From NCBI GenBank assembly GCA_030068075.1, contig CM057835.1, positions 20,547,957-20,611,956 of the forward strand: DNA of 64,000 nucleotides, in the 5' to 3' direction. This document shows, piece after piece, positions 13,150 through 22,702 of the stretch. Positions within the stretch are counted from its first letter, which is position 1, and each line of letters opens with the position of its first letter. Source of the DNA: Paguma larvata (Eukaryota; Chordata; Mammalia; Carnivora; Viverridae). The translations under genes and the position numbers were made by a program. Below the pieces are notes generated by a model, which was not told where the DNA came from, did not search any database, and saw nothing but the letters and a program-made list of their open reading frames with translations.

Positions 13150-13236
13150 TTCCAAACAAATAATCTTATAGAGGCCATGGGCCTATTTTAAGCATCATAA
13201 TGACATGGTCTGATATATATTTAAGAGATCAGTGTG
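13150..13236 (-). mobile_element. L2, first part (antisense), split by an L1
   Basis: The text TTTTAAGC…GACATGGTCTGATATATATTTAAGAGATCA is the reverse complement of the L2 region upstream of its 3' untranslated region. It stops at an L1 insertion and resumes at 15279 with the next L2 bases, AGATCATTGTGACTGCTTTG. This shows the L2 was here before the L1. Confidence 0.7.
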
Positions 13237-15010
13237 CCCTTTGACACAACAACATCTCCTCAGTTTCCCCACTCTCCAGCCCCTGGTAACCATCGTTCTA
13301 TTCTTTATTTCTATGGGAATGGCTTTTTCAGATTTCACTTATAAGTGATACCATGTAGTGTTTGTCTGTCTCTGACTTGTTTCACTTAGCGTAATGCTTT
13401 CAAGGTCCATTCATGTTATGGCAAATGGCAAGATTTTCTTCTTTTTCATGGCCAAAAATATTACACATGTATCTTACATATATATAATATTACATATGTA
13501 GACATATATATGTGTATAATATAATACTGTAATATAATACACATATGTAATACATAATATAATAATATAATACGTAATACATAATACATATACATATGTA
13601 TATGTATAATATTACATATATATACATATATATTTCACTTCACATCTTTATCCATTCATCCATTGATGGACATTTAGCTATTTCCATTTTTAGCTAAACA
13701 TGAGAATGTAGATATCTCTTTGATATTCTGTTTTCATTTCCTTTGGGTCTATACCCAGAAATGAGAAAGCTGGATTATATGCTAATTCTATTTTTAAATT
13801 TTTAAGCAATTGTTTTCCATAGTAGGTGTACCAATTTACATTCCCACCAACAGTACAAAATATGCTTACCTTTCTCCACACCCTTGCCAACACTTTTCGT
13901 TTCTTGTCTTTTTTATTTTAGCCATTCTAACATCATTTTACTGATGATTAGTGATCATCACCTTTTCATGTAACTGTTGGCCATTCGTATATCTTCTTTG
14001 GAGAAATGTCTATTCAGTTCCTTTGACCATTTTTTAATGATCATCTTTTTGCTATTGAGTTGTTTGAATTCTGTATATATTTTGAATATTAACTTCATCA
14101 GATATATGATTTGTAAGTATTTTCTCTCATTCCATTGGTTGCCATTTCATTTTGTTGAGGGTTTACTTTGTTGTGTAGAAGTTTTTAAATTTGATGTAGT
14201 CCCACTTGTTAATTTTTGCTTTTGTTGACTTGACTTTTGGTGTCATATCCAAAAAAATCATTGCTGAGACTAATGTCAAGGAACTTACCTCCTATGTTTT
14301 CTTCTAGCAGTTTTATGATTTAACATCTTACATTCAAATCTTTAATCCATTTTGAGTTGATTTTTTGTATGGTGTAAGATAAGCATCCAGTTTCATTATT
14401 TTGCATGTGGCTGTCCAGTTTTTCTGCTCTCATTTATTGAAGAGAGTGTTTTTCCCCATGGTGTATTCTTGGTCCCCTTGTTAAATGTTAGTTGATTGTT
14501 ATATGAGGGTATTTTGGGGCTCTTGATTCTCTTCTATTGGTCTATGTACCTGTTTTTACGTCAGCACCCTACTGTTTTGATTACTATAGCTTTGTAATAT
14601 AGCTTGAAATCAGGAGCTGTGATGTCTCCAGCTTTGTTTTGCTTTCTCAAGACTGCTTTGACTCTTCAGGATCTTTCGTGGTTCCATACAAATTTTAGGA
14701 TTGTTTGATTATTTTTTCTATTTCTGTGAAAAAACACAATTGGAATTTTGATAAGGATTACACTGGATCTATAGATAGCTTTGGGTTACTATGGACATTT
14801 TAACAATATTAATTCTTCCAATCCATGAGCATGGGATATCTTTCCATTTTTGTATGCTTGTATGTCTTCTTAAACTTCTTTCATCAAATAATTGTAATTT
14901 CCAGTGTGTAGCTCTTTCATCTCCTTAAGTTTATTCCTATTTTATTGTTTTCAACACTATTGTGAATGGGATTGTTTTCTTTATTTCTTTTTTGGATACT
15001 TCATTGTAGT
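13237..15010 (-). mobile_element. L1M insertion, inverted 5' segment
   Basis: This is the reverse complement of L1 ORF2 from its C-terminal third into the 3' untranslated region. On the minus strand 13690-13893 reads LKIELAYNPAFSFLGIDPKE, matching the conserved L1 ORF2 block LKIELPYDPAIPLLGIYPKE. Together with the sense segment at 15011-15278 it forms one insertion with a 5' inversion. The outer flanks AGATCAGTGTG (13226-13236) and AGATCATTGTG (15279-15289) are its target-site duplication. The coding sequence is riddled with stops. An AT-rich simple repeat has expanded inside it at 13455-13633. Confidence 0.85.
13455..13633. repeat. (TA/CATATG)n low-complexity expansion inside the L1
   Basis: About 180 bp of TA, ACATATGTA and AATACATAAT motifs with many short palindromes, able to form hairpins or cruciforms. 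It interrupts otherwise recognisable L1 text on both sides. Confidence 0.93.
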
Positions 15011-15278
15011 TAGAAGAGTAATCAGTTCTGTGTATTTAATGCAAAACATTGTGATTACAGTTAACAATGACGTATTATATATTTGAAAGTTGTTAAGAGA
15101 ATAGCCCTTAAATGTTCACATCATAAAAAGGAAATGGTAATTTTGTGATGTGATGTGTTAGCTAACACAAAGGTGGTAATCATTGTGCAATGTAGAAATG
15201 AATCAATTTAACACATCGTACAACTTAAACTTACAGAATGTTATATGTCAATTACATCTCAATAAATCTGAAAGAAAA
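15011..15278 (+). mobile_element. L1M insertion, sense 3' UTR segment
   Basis: Reads as the forward L1M 3' end: TAATGCAAAACATTGTGATTAC, a TATATTTGAAAGTTG block, then TTATATGTCAATTACATCTC and AATAAATCTGAAAG with an eroded A tail. It begins in the 3' untranslated region close to where the inverted segment at 13237-15010 ends, as expected for twin-primed L1 integration. Confidence 0.85.
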
Positions 15279-15690
15279 AGATCATTGTGACTGCTTTGTG
15301 GAGAATAACCATTAGAAGGGGGAAAAGGCATGGCAAACAGATCAGTTAGGGTATTTTTGTATTCTAGTTGGGAGACTCAGACTTGAATTGAGTGATGCAC
15401 ATGGAACCGATGTGAAATCATTGGATCCTGAATAATTGTTGGAGGTAGTTCTGCCAGGACTTGGTGATGGGTTGCAAGTGGAAAATAAAGGAAAAGGAGG
15501 AATCAAGAGTGACTCTTAAGGTTTGGGATTGAACAACTGGATGGATGGTGGTGCCATTTGTTGAGACGGGAAGAGCTTTCTGGAGAGGGATGGATTGAGT
15601 AGGGTAACCAGTTGTTCTGTTCGGTGACATTAAATTTCAGATGCTTTTAGATATCCACATGGAAATGGCAGTAGACAGTTTTATATCTGA
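15279..15690 (-). mobile_element. L2, second part (antisense), ORF2 C-terminal remnant
   Basis: Continuation of the L2 broken at 13236. On the minus strand the frame at 15418-15630 includes VTLDSSFSFIFHLQPITKS, recognisably the L2 reverse transcriptase C-terminal block (consensus-like LGVILDSSLSF…ISKS). Downstream the text GGTGGTGCCATTTGTTGAGA is standard antisense L2. Old and non-functional. Confidence 0.75.
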
Positions 15691-15959
15691 TTTTAGTGTC
15701 TCAGAATTCTGAACTTTCACTCATTGCTTTATAAAAATAACAATGAACTTAGGATCTGGAAAATAGAAAGCAGTTCACAGCTGGGTAAATTCAAGTTCTT
15801 AGATTAGCATTCAAGACTTCTCTTTGTCTACTTTCTTAGACTCTTCACTCTCTATTTTTCTTTCATAATTGATCCCATAGCCAGAGCAAGGCATTTGTAG
15901 TTCCCCAGATACATTATGATTACATATACTTCCATGACTTTGCTTATGTCCCAAATTGC

Positions 15960-16265
15960 AATTCCCTTTTCCCCTCTTTCTGTCTGGCCAACTCCTAACT
16001 CATCCTTTAAGACTATTTTTGTGCCATGTCAACCTTGAAAACTTCCCTAACCACCCTAGAGGTTGATAGATTCTTTTGCTACATATTGGCACTCAAGACC
16101 TCCTTGAACTGTAACATTTGTCATGTAGTACAATAATCATTCAAATATCTGCCTTCTAGACTAAACTGAGAACTCTTTATAGTCAAAGTTGTCTTTATTT
16201 TTGTACCACTAGCAATCAGAAGGACTGGAATTAATAGATGATCAAACTGGTTGTTGAATGAGTAA
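15960..16265 (+). mobile_element. L2 3' end
   Basis: Contains CTGGCCAACTCCTAACTCAT, CTTTAAGACTATTTTTG, AACTTCCCTAACCACC, TGAGAACTCTTTATAGTCAA and a final GGTTGTTGAATGAGT. This is the normal order of the L2 3' untranslated region down to its end. Diverged, with no coding content. Confidence 0.75.
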
Positions 16266-17725
16266 ATATTTCCTTAAGAGTCTTAAGCCTGTCTGAGGAA
16301 ACTATAGTGTAGAAAAATCTACACAGTGTAGGTTCTTGGAAATTTTTTATGAGTAGATGGGGCCAAGGAAGGATTGATAGAAAGACTACTTCTTACAGAG
16401 AATGATTTAAGTGTCCAGAATGTCTCCTAGTAAAACCTTTAGTGATTCATTTCTTGAGGGCTTTAACATTTCCCTCTTATTTAGGTTCTTTTGAAAAATG
16501 TGCATTTTGGGGAGAAAGAGTAATTCATTAAATTATTACCTAAAAGGTAAGGTCTTACAGTAGAAGAAGAGAGCCAGAAGCCTATAGGTGTGGGCTATGT
16601 ATAGTCCAAGTTCCCACCCTAACTTGATGTAGGAACTTAGCCTAAGTGAGTGGCAAATATGGGGAATACTGCACCTCTGCAATATCAGCAAGGAAATTAG
16701 TTTCTTGGAAAGACAAAGCATATGAGAAGTGGCAGAATTATAAAGTATTCCTGAAAGACGTGGGGTCACAGTAAGAGGGCATGCAAAAATAGGATGAGAG
16801 GAAACAATTATTATTGAGAGGGGGAAAGATAGTACAAGTGATTCTACTGGAGAATTATGTTTGAAGAAAAACAATAGTTCTTACTCCTAGCAGCCAGCCA
16901 TAGAATAGAAGGCATTATGCTGTGAAAAAGGCAGTCCCGATGGTGAGAATATCCCATGTTCCATGCTCTTTGGTTTTCAAGGGGAACCTAGCCAAATGTG
17001 AGGTACAGTTTCCAATCCCCATGCCTAATTGATAACTTTGACATGGATTGTATTCTGAGTTTCCTAATAGTCTCAGGGAGGATTTGTTCAAATCATTCAA
17101 ATTTCCATGCCCAAACTGATTTCCAGATGCTGAAAGCTTAATGGCCAGTCCATTCCTTGTGCATTTTGAGACAAAGTTGGGTATTATCATTAGTAATACC
17201 ATATAATGGAACCATTAAGAGTCTTGGCACCAACCTCTCATTCATTTTTAATGTCACAGGAGGGAGATTTATTTGAATGCCTGCAGAGCTGCCTAAGCCC
17301 TGCATCTTTCTCAGGGAGGCAGACAGATTGCTCTAATGCTCTACTCTATAGTGAGTCTGTGGTGATCTCATGAGCAAGACCTTAGCAAAGCCTTTTAGCC
17401 TGGACACTTGAACCTGTGTTATAAGACTATTCATATTTCTTAGTTCTAGTAACTCTGGGGAGCTTATATGTGCCAAAATATCATGACTGGAGCCTTACCC
17501 TGCGGGAATGAAGAGGGAGAAAAGATAACCCCTTTCTGCCATGCAGAGGCTGAAAGAAGGAAAGAGTATTGCTTGTTTTGCCTGGTATCCAAGATCTTGC
17601 CTATATTCCAAGTCCGGTCTCATTTTATAGCTTTCTCCTGTTATTGCCTTCCTACATGAATTCTCTACTTCAGCCCAGCTGCTCTCCTCATTGTCTCTCA
17701 AATATATATTTTCTGTTCTCATCTT
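16266..17725. other. No recognised feature, 1.46 kb
   Basis: Unique-looking sequence. The longest frame is 112 codons on the minus strand at 16536-16874 and does not resemble any protein I know. Confidence 0.5.
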
Positions 17726-17729
17726 TTAG

Positions 17730-17831
17730 CTTTCCAAATGCTATCCCACTTACCTGAAATGTACTTCTCTTTCCTCTCCATTTATTTAAAATCACTAAAT
17801 CATTTAAGGGCTGGCTCTCATTCCATCTTCT
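17730..17831 (+). mobile_element. L2 fragment, left of a SINE
   Basis: CTTACCTGAAATGTACTTCT followed by a C/T-rich run and TTTAAGGGCTGGCTCTCATT follows the L2 3' untranslated region (consensus-like 'acctgaaatgctcttccc…ttaaggcccagctc'). It continues after the SINE at about 18051-18125 (AAAGTCCTCCTTG and onward). The SINE therefore inserted into this L2. Confidence 0.6.
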
Positions 17832-18050
17832 TCTTTTTTCTTTTTTTAAGTTTATTTATTTATTTTCGAGAGAGAGACACAGTGCAAGTTGGGGAGGGGG
17901 AGAGAGAGAGAGAGAGAGAGAAACCCAGGAAGGTCCCACACTGCCATTGCAGAGCCCGATGCAGGACTCGAACCCGTGAAGCTGTGACGTCATGACCTGA
18001 GCTGAAATTAAGAGTTGAATGGTCAACTGACTGAGCCACACAGGCGCCCT
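17832..18050 (-). mobile_element. CAN-SINE with internal (GA)n
   Basis: In reverse complement it has the AGGGCGCCTGTGTGGCTCAG head, a GGGTTCGAGTCC B box and an A tail (T run on the plus strand). TCATTCCATCTTCT (17818-17831) and TCATTCTATCTTCT (18051-18064) form a 14-bp target-site duplication with one mismatch. The CT-rich body has expanded to about 13 GA units on the plus strand. It is inserted in an L2. Confidence 0.95.
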
Positions 18051-18134
18051 TCATTCTATCTTCTATGTAAAGTCCTCCTTGTTTCCTGAATTTAACAATC
18101 TGCAAAGCCCCTCCTCTCTGCCTCTAGAATCTTT

Positions 18135-18245
18135 TTTAGATAGTGTTTACTGAGAACTTACTGTGCTAGACTAGTGTTAAAACCGTGAACAAGTCAGACA
18201 GCCCTTTCTCTGCCCTTGAGGAACTCTCAATCTAGTGTGTTGCAA
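18135..18245 (-). mobile_element. L2 3'-end fragment (antisense)
   Basis: TTTACTGAGAACTTACTGTGC, then CTGCCCTTGAGGAACTCTCAATCTAGTG, matches the antisense L2 3' end ('atttattgagcacctactatg…ctcaaggagctcacagtctagtg'). Confidence 0.6.
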
Positions 18246-18264
18246 AGATGTTAATTAGTTATCA

Positions 18265-18510
18265 AATGATAGCTAATATTTATAGTGTTTACTATGTTCC
18301 AGAGGCTTCTTCTGATAGGATTTTGGTTAATCCTTAAAACATCTATGGGATCTTGTGTTGGAGTTTATGAGATAGCATTCGTTACTTTTTCCCATTTAAC
18401 AGATAGGAAAATGAGGCTTAAGGCTATTCAACACCTTGCCTGAGGCCATCCAACTGTAGGAGTAGTTTCTGAGCTCAGGCAGCCTTACCCACTGAGCAAT
18501 TCCTCCAGGT
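18265..18510 (-). mobile_element. MIR (antisense)
   Basis: In order: GTGTTTACTATGTTCCAGAG, CCCATTTAACAGATAGGAAAATGAGG, CACCTTGCCTGAGGCCATCC, then CTGAGCTCAGGCAGCC. This is the reverse complement of the MIR core and its flanks, nearly full length. Confidence 0.8.
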
Positions 18511-18654
18511 CCCCAAGTATTTTACCTTTACCTTTACTTTCATTGAGTGCCTTGTGCTATAATGGCCTCCAATGTATGTGTGCCTTACCTTCTCAACTAC
18601 AGTACAATGCAGCGCCCGTGAGGAAACTGACCTTATCTTAGGGAACAGTTGGAA

Positions 18655-18875
18655 ACACAGGCGTTAGAAACAGACCTGTATCTAAATCCCTGATTCCCCT
18701 GGCTGTGTGTGACCAAGCATGATTAATCTCTCTGCTCTTCCATTGCCTGATTTATAAAATGGAAAATAACAACCAGGAGGAGGTGGTGAAGGATTAGCTG
18801 AGATCACATTCATAGAGTCTTTGCACAGTGCCTTGAACATGTCTAGCCTCAGTCACCGGCAGCTACTATTATTCT
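18655..18875 (+). mobile_element. MIR (sense)
   Basis: Forward MIR blocks: GGCTGTGTGTGACCAAGCAT, TTGCCTGATTTATAAAATGG, GAAGGATTAGCTGAGATCAC and TTTGCACAGTGCCTTGAACA. With the antisense MIR just upstream this makes an inverted MIR pair about 145 bp apart. Confidence 0.75.
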
Positions 18876-19116
18876 TTGGAGACTCCACCCTTTGACTGTC
18901 AGCACAGTGGTTGACATGGCACTATAAGCATTTTTCTTAAACAACTGAATGCAGTGGAAACCTGAAAATTCGAAATAATCCTCAAGAAAGCTCCTTTCAC
19001 AGCTAATTTTTATTGAAGGTAACTTCATAAGACATATAATTTTATTATTTTCACAAACTAATCTCAAACCAATCAAACTAATCACAGAACATTTAAAAAG
19101 TGTAAGTTTTGATTAC

Positions 19117-19156
19117 AAGTTAAGATTTTGTAGATGATCCGTATTTTTCTTGTTGT
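19117..19156 (+). repeat. 40-bp direct repeat, copy 1
   Basis: The block beginning AAGTTAAGATTTTGTAGATG and ending TTTTTCTTGTTGT recurs at 20313-20352 with 38 of 40 bases identical. Similarity stops sharply at both edges. Confidence 0.95.
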
Positions 19157-19331
19157 TTCAATTGCAGACGGAAATTGGAGAACATACTTTGAGACAACTT
19201 TAATGGATAATGACCATTTATTCTTAGCACATAATATGTTTGAATATGTAGCATGCAAAAAATTCTATAAACTCATTTTCAATTTGTATTCTATTAATAC
19301 AGAATTATTGCAGGAGCACATAGTATGTGCA

Positions 19332-19440
19332 ATATAATATATATATATGTGTATATATATATATGTGTGTGTGTGTATGTATATATATATATATATATAT
19401 ATATAGATATAGATATATATATATATGTGTGTGTGTGTGT
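19332..19440. repeat. (TA)n/(TG)n compound microsatellite
   Basis: About 110 bp of alternating TA and TG with an internal TAGATA interruption near 19405. A perfect alternating purine-pyrimidine run, prone to Z-DNA or cruciform formation and to length change. Confidence 0.97.
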
Positions 19441-20312
19441 TATTCTGGTAGATTTAGTTTCCCAGGTTACTTAATTCTGAGCTGAGTTTGAATTTTGTTG
19501 TGACTCTGGTTGCCTTCAAATTTCTCTATCATTATTTCATGCTTCTTTATCATTATCTTATACTTAGGCTGGGGACTCATTTGCTGGGCATTTTTTCCGA
19601 GTCTGTTTCATCTTCATCTTACGCCTTCTCTTTATACCAACACCGTAGGGAGTTTTTTTTTTTTTTTCTTTCTTTCTTTCCAGGTTCATGATCCTTTCTT
19701 AGCAACAGACTGCTGTTGCTGGTGACTCAGTGCTTGGTGGCCTGGTAGGGAAAGGGTTTTGGTTTCCATTGTCCCAGTCTAGCCTCAGTGCTCGGCAGGC
19801 CCTGTGTCCCTGGTATCTGGCATGGGACTTTTCCAGCGATCTCGTCTTCTCCATTGTTCTCCAGCGTAAAGAGCTTTCCCATTTTCCTCCTCATAGCCAC
19901 AGTGGGTCTTTGTGTCCTGGCAGCAAAAGGATTTGAGGTCGTTCTTCCAGCAACTTAAGGCTTTTTCGCCATCACACAAAGGATCCAGATGGGACTTTGT
20001 GCATTTCTAGGGACAGCCACTCCCCAAACCCAGGCCTGCACTACAGTGGAGGCTTTCTCTTGCTCCTGGTCTTTCTTGAGATCACTGGTGCTGGTCCTGC
20101 CAGTAGGTTTGTAGCTTCCAGGTATTTGATGATCTCACGCTAGCTCACATTCAGTCTTTAGCCCTTAGCTAAAGCTTCTTAGTCGCCTAGAGGGAAGCCC
20201 CATTTTCCTGCTGTGCTGTGAGTCTGTGCATGCCTCCCAGTTTTCTGTCTATGGAGCCACCTGTTTAACTTAGAATTCGGGTGTGACTCTACCTGCCTGG
20301 GGGCTTTAAGGA
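19441..20312. other. Unassigned sequence between the two 40-bp direct repeats
   Basis: Relatively GC-richer than its surroundings, with a T run followed by (TTTC)n at about 19653-19681. No repeat family or gene was recognised. A processed insert would normally abut one 40-bp copy with an A or T tail, and none is seen. Confidence 0.5.
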
Positions 20313-20352
20313 AAGTTAAGATTTTGCAGATGATCCATATTTTTCTTGTTGT
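20313..20352 (+). repeat. 40-bp direct repeat, copy 2
   Basis: Matches 19117-19156 with two substitutions: T to C at the 16th base, and G to A in GATCCGTA versus GATCCATA. Confidence 0.95.
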
Positions 20353-21985
20353 CAGAGTGAGAGTGATACTCTTCTAAGTTTTCCTGCCTCCCAAGGGGAA
20401 CGTCACATCATTTAATTAAAAGGACAACAAAATTGTGCAGCCTTGAGTGAAAGATGCCAGTTTAATAAGTTCTATGAGATAAAGAAATATCTTAGAATTA
20501 GAGTGCAGGGTGAAATTTGGTTGCAAAATCTGTAAGAGGAATGACAAGAAATAAAACTATGCTCTGAAGAAGAGTCAAATAATAAGAAACGAGCATCAGG
20601 AAACCTGAAGGGGGAGGCATAGGGTTATTGTAAGATGTCCTATTGTCCAAGCGAGTCAGTAGTGGTGGGGACACTGTTGGGGGCGGGGAGGAAAGATGAG
20701 GAATAATTTTAAGCGGCACATCCATGTGTTTAGGTACATTGACACCCTTAAGGAAGAAACACCAGGTTTCAGGTGTGAGGAGACTAAAAATAAGGGATTT
20801 AAGAGACTCTCAGGAAGCGAATTGCTATTGCTATTCCTGTACCACTCAGACTTGGTACTTAGAATGTATGGACATGAAAGCAGAAAACAAAATCAAACAA
20901 AGCAAACCACTTCGTAGTTCAAAAAAGAGTCAAATACTATATCTGGTGGGCGACAGCATGCACGAAGGATAAAACTGCCTCTTATAACAATAACATAGTT
21001 GATACTATTATATCAAATGAGATAATACATGCCAAACTACTCCATCAAATATAGAGTAGCATAAAAATGTACAGTGATAGGATTATAAATGTTACTTTGT
21101 TGAAGGATAAACATAACCTGTATATGTCTCAGAATGAACTCAGGAAATAGCCACATCCAAACACATGTGGATAATATGGGCTTTATGAAAATCCTGATCA
21201 TGCCGATTCTATTTTTGGTAATTTAAATTATTCCTGATTGATTGGTTGATGTCCTGCCTCCTCCGCGAAGCTTTCCCTGACTCCTTTGACCAGTACTGAT
21301 GATGTCCAACTTCTCCGGATTCTTCTTGAGCCCGCACCCCTTCACACAGCAGTAAACCGTATGCCGTGGGGAGGACAAGATTTTGAAAGCTGTATTCTCT
21401 CTTTTCCCCACTGCGTTTCTTCCCTCTGTCCAGACAGACATTAATCATCCACTGCTTTAGGGAAAGTCTGTCACAGTAGACACAGAGAACAGAAGTGTCA
21501 AAATCTTTGAGCTTTAAGTTAATTTCAGAGAATATTTGGAGCCTTAGTTGATCTAGTTGTACGTCCCTGTACGAGAGCTTAGTCTGATCCTGAAGTCCAT
21601 TTTATCTGCACTTGGGGGAACCAGTCTTTACTTGAGTGAACACTGGTACATCGGCTGTGCCGGTGGCCCATGTTGTCATGCCATTGCTGGTCGGTAAAGC
21701 TGCAGGCAGCAGGTTCAGTGATTATCCGGCAGGAGGCACACCCATGTTGGCCTCAGGACTGCTCAGCTTACCTTCTATTTCTCCATGTGGGCAACTCTCC
21801 TTTCAAGTGGCCAGAGTCCTTGGAACACCCAGAAAACCGGAATGTACTTTGGACACCCAAAATGGTAACAGTGTTATGAGAATTTAGATGATCTAAGCCT
21901 CTCCTCCACCCCATATTTCCTGAGCTGTGTACCTGGGCAAGCCAGAGCCCGAGAGAAGAAGCTCTAGATCCATTCCCCCATCCCA
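20353..21985. other. No recognised gene, 1.6 kb
   Basis: A possible short L2 remnant lies at about 21245-21295 (CTGCCTCCTCCGCGAAGCTT). The remainder is unassigned. Several overlapping frames of 70-83 codons occur on both strands, none resembling a known protein. Confidence 0.45.
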
Positions 21986-21989
21986 CTCA

Positions 21990-22165
21990 CCCAAGCCAGA
22001 AGAGAGATTATTGCTGTTGATTATAACTTTATTTCATACCGATCAATGATTCCTCCCAGTTATTTCCTTGAGGTTAGTATCTTATATTTGTTTTACCAAA
22101 TAAGTACATTGTATAATGTGGGGCACTCAATCGCTTAATAAATATTTGGTAGACTGATACTGATA
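21990..22165 (+). mobile_element. L2 3' end (diverged)
   Basis: TTTCCTTGAGGTTAGTATCT, then GTGGGGCACTCAATCGCTTAATAAATATTTGGTAGACTGA, fits the last part of the L2 3' untranslated region ('…ggcgctcaataaatatttgttgaatga'). Confidence 0.55.
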
Positions 22166-22234
22166 TATCTAGTGTGGAGATATACTGGAAAGAACACAAT
22201 GTTTCATTGAGGATTAAATCAGGATGTATGTATT

Positions 22235-22390
22235 TTGGTTATCTATTGCTATGTGCAAACTACCCCAAAATTTAGTAGCCTAAAACAAAAATCATTTCCC
22301 TGCTTATGATATCTGCTGACATCTAGTGGCTCAACTGGGGGCAGTATGGTCCAAGATGGCCTCATTTTTATGTCAGGGGGTTGTTACCTA
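22235..22390 (-). mobile_element. MLT1/MaLR-like LTR 3' part (antisense)
   Basis: GGTTATCTATTGCTATGTGC and CCAAAATTTAGTAGCCTAAAAC are the reverse complement of the 3' end of a widespread mammalian LTR family of MLT1 type. The fragment then runs into a CT microsatellite. The class is an inference from text similarity. Confidence 0.5.
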
Positions 22391-22394
<4 letters not shown>

Positions 22395-22427
<33 letters not shown>

Positions 22428-22450
22428 GTCTCTCTCTGTCTCTCTCTCTC
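22395..22450. repeat. (TC)n microsatellite
   Basis: About 56 bp of TC with four TG interruptions. Followed at about 22467 by a T run. Confidence 0.97.
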
Positions 22451-22513
22451 ATCCTCCTCTTGGTATTTTTTTTTTTCTGCCAAAAAACTAGCCCTGGAAT
22501 TCTTTTTAATCTC

Positions 22514-22702
22514 ATTATTTTTTAAATGTTTATTTTCGAGAGAGAGAGACCAAGCACAAGTAGGGGAGGTGAAGAGAGAGAGGGAGACGCAGAATCCGAG
22601 CTGTCAGCACAGAGCTCCACAAGGGGCTCAAACTCACTAACCGTGAGATCATGACCTGAGCGGAAGTTGGACACTTAACTGACTGAGCCACCGAGTCGTC
22701 CA
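22514..22702 (-). mobile_element. CAN-SINE
   Basis: In reverse complement it carries the head GACGACTCGGTGGCTCAGTC (the usual GGGCACCTGG is mutated), the middle block CAGGTCATGATCTCACGG, a CT-rich body and an A tail. No clear target-site duplication was found. More diverged than the copy at 11.7 kb. Confidence 0.93.

Noticed and set aside
18265..18875. Inverted MIR pair as a functional hairpin
   Set aside because: The two MIRs are of opposite orientation but too diverged from each other to pair well; coincidence of common repeats.
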